A stretch of DNA of 64,000 nucleotides from the NCBI RefSeq assembly GCF_018320785.1, contig NC_054867.1, positions 49,909,355 to 49,973,354 of the forward strand, in the 5' to 3' direction. The position numbers were made by a program, and so were the translations under genes. This document shows, piece by piece, positions 59,501 to 64,000 of this stretch. Source of the DNA: Cheilinus undulatus (lineage: Eukaryota; Chordata; Actinopteri; Labriformes; Labridae). Positions within the stretch are counted from its first letter, which is position 1, and every line of letters begins with the position of its first letter. The notes under the pieces are model-generated. The model was given only the letters and a program-made list of their open reading frames with translations. It had not been told where the DNA came from and made no database searches.

Positions 59501-60360
59501 AGAGTTTTAGTTCATTAACTCTGACTTAAAGGGTGTGACACCTGTAGACATCTGGGATTTGATTAGCTTTTTATTTCATAATAATAATAATCTTTGTTGT
59601 ATTGATTTTAGTAAATATATTATGAAACCCGGAAGTGGACATGTGCCCATACATTTCATTTTACCCTTTTTCCCACTAAATAATAACAGGAAAATCTTGA
59701 TGTTAAAAACATCTGAACTTGTTATTACCGGACATGTGTGCCCATGCAGGGCCTCCATAACGATAAAAAACAAAGAAAATATCACTAGAAAACCCTCAGC
59801 TTGAGCTTTAATTTTTATTGTTGGCTTCCCTATACATTTCCTAGCTTCCCTAAATTGTGTTGTGTGTATTTTTATGCAGTCTGTCCCTGACATGTTAATA
59901 GGTGAAGCTAAAAGAAGCTACCGGACTGTTCTCAGCCATAAAGATGATGAAAATAAATCACACACAGAGGAAATGATTTATGAGAGGTCATATATCTTCA
60001 TTGATGCAGAGGTTTTAATTAAATTTAGCTCAGTTTAGAGTGTTTTAATGGCATGACAGTTCAAAAACAGTTTGGTCAGTGCATCAAGTTCAACATGTCC
60101 AAATAGTCAACCATACAGCCATGATATGAACAGTTTTAATACACCTCAGTTTGATGTGCCTGTTATTTATGTTTCTGGGAAAAGGAGTATCTGGTTCTGA
60201 AAATATTTCTGTTTTTGTTTGCATGGTTGAACCCTTGGCCACAGTGTCTCCATGTCCCTACTTTATAGCTTCTGAAATCTTTTATGTATGTTTTATTAAC
60301 ACATCTGCAGCAGTGGATCTAATAACTGTAGCACTCTTTCATGTTTATTGTTAAAATAAT
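56515..60360. other. Gene-free region between cept1 and the pth gene
   Basis: No coding exon was recognised. It holds a LINE/SINE-tail-like end near 57205-57357 (TTTATACAATGACAGTAAAG before TTCTGATTCTGATTC), repeat debris at 58180-58440 that matches the reverse of the 61110-61330 repeat in part, a SINE tail at 58733-58858, and a fish-type dispersed block around 58990-59362 (ends CCCTTTAAAGAC and GTCCCCTTTAA). Frames at 59187 and 59576 lie within or beside these and are not genes. Confidence 0.5.
58733..58858 (+). mobile_element. tRNA-derived SINE fragment, plus orientation
   Basis: GCAGCTAGGTCACGCCAAG, then TTTCCTGCATGTTTCTCCCC, CTCTCATCCCTATCC and the tail AATAAAGGCATAAAAAGACC match the order and tail of the SINEs at 24333 and 44381. 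The tRNA-like head is degraded. Confidence 0.55.
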
Positions 60361-60364
60361 AGAC

Positions 60365-60370
60365 TTTATT
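60365..60370 (-). other. Polyadenylation signal of the pth gene
   Basis: AATAAA on the minus strand (TTTATT on plus), 46 bp after the stop codon at 60416. This is the only canonical hexamer close to the stop, giving a very short 3' UTR. Confidence 0.65.
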
Positions 60371-60415
60371 CAATGTAAAGGTACAGTGTCTTCATGTCAG
60401 TGCATCCGTTAGGCG

Positions 60416-62473
60416 TCATGGCTCTCGGTCAGGCAGCTGGTTCAGGTAGTGACTGTTAAAGAAGTCTCTGAGGACGCTCTGGACCCGGCTGGTTTGGGGG
60501 CTCTCAGGGTCCAGAGCCAGGTTCAGGGACTTTGGTGGGTTGAGTGTCGCTGACCTGGTCTGAGCTGTGTGGAGACCCTCGATGGCGCTGGACAGCCAGA
60601 TCAGTCTTTTCAGACTTTGGATGTTTTGGCCGCGGTCGTGCATCAGCTGGTGTTCAGTCACAGCTCGACGGCTGCAGAGAGAGAAAAGATGCATACGATC
60701 CAATAAAATGACTCAGTAAAACTCAGAGTTAGATTCATCCTCCATATCACTTTGATTTAGAACATTAAGGACAAAAATATCCACTTCTAAAACAGAACAG
60801 GTGACTATTTTATATCTGTTTTTGGGGTTAAATCTTTCAGTCAACTTCATTTCAGATCAACAGACTTTTAACCCTTGCAATGCCAGATTGATTACATGAT
60901 ATCACTGTTTACTTTTATTTTCTACATCATAAATAAACTATAAAAATAAAAAAGTCATGAATTTATGACTTAATAAGTTTACACTAAACCAAAGTGAAAA
61001 GTGGTTGGACAGCCTAAGTTTACAGAAATGTCTCATCTGAGTCCAGATGATAATGTGAAGATTCTGGGCTTAAATCCCAGGCCTAATAAAAAGAATAACT
61101 TGATTTGGTCTCAACAGGTTCTCTCTGGGTACTCCAGCTTCCTCTCACCACCAAAAACATGCTCGTTAGGTTAAATGGTGACTGTAAATTGGCTGTAGGT
61201 GTGATTGTGAGCATGCCTGGTTGTCTGTCTCTACAATTGACTGGCGACCAGTCCAGGATGTACCCCGCCTCTTGCCCAGCGACAGCTTACCCCCTATGGG
61301 ATAAGCGGTATAGAAAATGGATAGATGGATGGTCTCAACTGCAGGACTTGTGCAAGGAAAATGTATGGTACGACTTTCTTCCATGCAATTTTGACCTTAT
61401 AACATCAGATATTCAAAGTTCTGGTTCATTTATGACTTTCTGAGCTCGAAAATTTTGATTTTTTTTTTCTCATAAATGTATGACCTGAAACACAGATGGG
61501 CTGTTTCATAGATACACTGCATGGATAGATTTCACATTCATCTGGGAAACCTTCCATATAAAGTGTTTGGTAAGGGCAAAGAGGTGACTGGACAAACGTT
61601 CGGGCCAATCAGAGGGACAAAATGACGTAGCACAGGCACACTATCACACCAAACGGTGTGATGCTTTGTTAAAGCTCCACAATAAAGTAGGCACTCTAAA
61701 ACTTTGTAAGTAAGTCAAAAGGCAGAGCTTTCATGCTCCCCTTATTGTGTTGTTGGCCTATCAAAGCACATACGCACCAGCGCGTTGAGACACTGAGCCA
61801 TTATGCCGTTATTCAGGGCAAATAAAAAAACCTTTCCATACAAATTAGCCTTGCTGCATTTAACATCTAATGATGAGGACGGTAACAGCACGGTGTAAAT
61901 ATAGTACAGATTAAGCTACTGTCTGTGAGAGCTGGTGGAAGTGCACTGCAGTTTTTATGACACATAAACTTTCCAGAGATCAGGAAACAATTCCACCTCT
62001 GTATGACTTTAAAATAAATGATGATGAATGATGTGTAAATAACATTGGTAAATACTACTTTGACATTGTGTTAAATAAGTCTTTAATTAAATGTACTGTC
62101 TGTTATTCTGAATATTGAACGTGGATTGTCAGAATTCCTGCAGGATGCGGCCAGGACTGGACACACCTGTTGCAGGTATGGGTGGGAGTGGATGGCAGAC
62201 GTGAAACTGTCTGACATGTCAGGATAGGGTCAGGTGGACGGGGCGGCCCTGGGGCGGAGTCAAACCTCCAGTCTGAACATTAATCACACTATGGTGGCAC
62301 AAATATAGTTCAATACAGTCACTCTTTTGTCAATATAGCCGATGTAGTCGCCTCTACTTTGTAAAAACATGAAATTCTCTCCCTCACCTTTTGTTCTGTT
62401 CACACTGTCCAGATGTGGAGACGATAAGAAGCATGACGGTGAGCAGCTGCACCGGTCTGTGAGACGTCTGCAT
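60416..62473 (-). CDS. pth4: Parathyroid hormone family peptide, likely Pth4 (PTH-L)
   Basis: A secreted hormone acting through PTH receptors on calcium and phosphate balance. Two coding exons on minus: 62473-62388 (86 nt) and 60671-60416 (256 nt), 113 codons plus stop. Exon 1 encodes a signal peptide (VQLLTVMLLIVSTSG). The junction codon is AG|C, giving KSRR before AVTEHQLMHDRGQNIQSLKR. Cleavage after RR would release an 82-residue peptide. Against PTH/PTHrP the mature start keeps V2, E4, Q6, L7, H9, G12, L18, R20, L24 and H32, and it has W23 as in PTH. A1, H5, D10, I15 and Q16 are PTHrP-like, and AIEGLHTAQTR follows. This mix and the short C-terminal part, without the long basic PTHrP region, fit fish Pth4. 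An acceptor 3 nt before the ATG (CTTCAG|AAGATG) predicts a non-coding first exon, as usual for the family. Confidence 0.85.
61100..61330 (+). repeat. Fish-type dispersed repeat in the pth intron
   Basis: GGTACTCCAGCTTCCTCTCA, AAACATGCTCGTTAGGTTAA, ACTGGCGACCAGTCCAGG, TACCCCGCCTCTTGCCCAG and the end GATAAGCGGTATAGAAAATG with GATGGATGG follow the order of a very common fish interspersed repeat. The 112-codon frame through it (61105-61443) is therefore not a gene. Fragments of the same family appear near 52870 and, reversed, near 58190-58400. Confidence 0.65.
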
Positions 62474-62479
62474 CTTCTG

Positions 62480-64000
62480 AAGGAGAAAGAAGACATCCAT
62501 CACTAAAAAGTGCTCGAATGAAAAAAAGACAATATGGTGGATAAAAACATACTAGAAGCCTGTTTCCAAAGGAGTTAGGGGCTTCAAAAGAGCTGCATAT
62601 CTTAGTAAAAGGACCAGAGTTCAGTCAACTCAAGTATTTAATAAATCAAACAGTAACCATCATCATCCTCATCATCATCAGGAATCAAAATCCTCTAAGC
62701 AGGTGGAGGAAGAACGGCAGCACGGCTCTGAAAACAAGGCACATCACAAAAACCAAAGGCAGAATAACAAAAATATTATTTTTTAAACATACAAGGGCAA
62801 GAACATTTCAGAAACTATAATTAAAAACACAATAATAACAAAAATATAAACTTGTTTTGTATTAATAATGATTTCATTAAATCTTAAAAGGAAAATCAAA
62901 ACGAGGCATGATAACAGAAATGACGATTTTACAGAATTTTCCACTTATAAACAAGAGAAAAGAAGCACAAATTAATCAAATTGTTATATTCACTGTAATT
63001 TATCTAAAGTTATATCATTTAACAAGATCTTCAAATGATCAATTAGCTCACTGATTAATTGATTAATTAGCTAAAAATTAACCAACAGTGAAAACAATCT
63101 TACAGGAAAATAGACATTAAAGCAACCTATTTGGATGAGACTGTCTTCACTCAGCATGTAATCAAATTATCCAGATTAAATATTTTTAATCTGGATCTGA
63201 AAGGATTTTTTTTTGTCTCTTACAGAGTTAATTTTTATTTTCAGATCGAAGTATTGGCTAAAGCTTTGATTTGTTTCAATTACTGCTGATTTAAATGAAT
63301 CTCTCACTGATAATTTAAAGAGGAAATTAAATAAATTGGCTTATAAAGTATTTTTCTCTATCTTTAAATGTAAAATGCATCATTAATGATGGCTGGCTGT
63401 ATTTTCCTCACAGAGTTTAATTTTGATTTAAATTAATCCTCATAATTTAGATTGATAAAACAACACTTAATCACGTCTTAAGTTTTCTATCTTTACTACA
63501 ACTCTGCACTGTGACTTTACTTTAACCACGAAACCTTGACGTCCCCGTGTTTCTCATTCCTGGACATCGGTAGTTAGTCGGGGTCAGGTGGCAGTGAGAC
63601 GAGAGATCCACCTCAGACATCATGGTATGATCTTTGTTTTCATCTTTAGTGGGTTTTATTTGCTGTTTTAATCACTTTTTAATTCTTTTTTAACGTTTCT
63701 TTCCCCATTCTCACTGTATTTTGATATCTTATGTGAAGCATTTTGAATTGCCTTGTTGCTGAAATGAGCTATACAATAGACTTGTCTTATTTGTTTGAGA
63801 ACATGTCATGCTTTCTTATATTCTTGTCTTTAATTGTCTTGGCTTTTCAGAGATCCACCAGCTTGTTATTCTTAATGTTCTAATACCATCTGGTTCTCTG
63901 AATGATTTGCTGTCTGTCTTTTAACTGACTCTGTAATGACTGGATGTCGCTGTAAATGAGGGATGGTCCTCAGTCAAACAGAAAAATGGTGAAATAAGCA
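62480..64000. other. Right-hand flank, no gene called
   Basis: This includes the presumed upstream region of the pth gene. It contains an ATC/CTC tandem stretch at 62657-62680, A+T-rich sequence to about 63480, a slightly GC-richer patch at 63535-63625 and a common fish repeat tail at about 63650-63790 (AGCATTTTGAATTGCCTTG, GCTGAAATGAGCTATACAA). No exon could be supported. Confidence 0.45.

Noticed and set aside
61105-61443. A 112-codon plus frame in the pth intron.
   Set aside because: It runs through a common fish interspersed repeat (61100-61330) and does not resemble a protein.
63535-63640. A possible first exon ending in ATG|GTATGA at 63624/63625, as in genes whose first exon holds only the start codon.
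   Set aside because: No downstream exon is in the window, the donor is mediocre and a common repeat tail follows at once. There is no positive evidence for a gene.

Overview
The window looks like nuclear DNA of a teleost fish. It is A+T-rich, its genes are split into short exons with GT/AG introns of 0.1 to about 4 kb, and it is dense in fish-type repeats: Tc1/mariner relics, small inverted-repeat elements and tRNA-derived SINEs. No bacterial operon, CRISPR array, tRNA or rRNA gene was seen. Identities come from recognising translated exons; no database search was possible. Nearly every long open frame here is non-coding, and the real coding sequence is short exons whose splice sites and phases I joined by hand.

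Layout. (1) 1-5707, minus strand: the 5' half of nfs1 (mitochondrial cysteine desulfurase), four exons, running off the left edge. (2) About 8.9-18.3 kb, plus strand: a complete homologue of human C6orf89 (bombesin receptor-activated protein), seven coding exons, 332 codons, with a short upstream ORF and a 1.4-kb inverted-repeat element in intron 2. (3) 22086-26121, minus strand: complete dram2 (six-pass lysosomal/autophagy membrane protein), seven coding exons, 269 codons, tail-to-tail with the C6orf89 homologue. (4) 29.4-38.2 kb: gene-free and repeat-rich. (5) 38449-51606, minus strand: complete cept1 (choline/ethanolamine phosphotransferase), 426 codons, with a CpG-rich first exon near 55.8-56.0 kb. 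(6) 56.1-60.4 kb: gene-free, opening with a striking foldback element just outside the cept1 promoter. (7) 60416-62473, minus strand: a two-coding-exon parathyroid-hormone-family gene, best matched to fish pth4 (PTH-L). (8) 62.5-64 kb: no gene called.

The most interesting observation is in cept1. Two homologous 85-nt exons (45737-45821 and 43605-43689) both have good splice sites, the same phases and the shared motif DxTEVQI, and both join perfectly to the exons on either side. Because 85 is not a multiple of three, using both breaks the frame, so they should be mutually exclusive. They would give two enzymes that differ in one membrane segment after the catalytic site. The intron between them holds a TTAA-flanked element that carries a RecQ-helicase-like start.

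The genes do not form one pathway. nfs1 serves Fe-S cluster assembly, cept1 makes phosphatidylcholine and phosphatidylethanolamine, dram2 acts in lysosome/autophagy membranes and pth4 is a secreted hormone. The dram2-cept1 adjacency is an old vertebrate linkage (human 1p13), but here both genes lie on the same strand.
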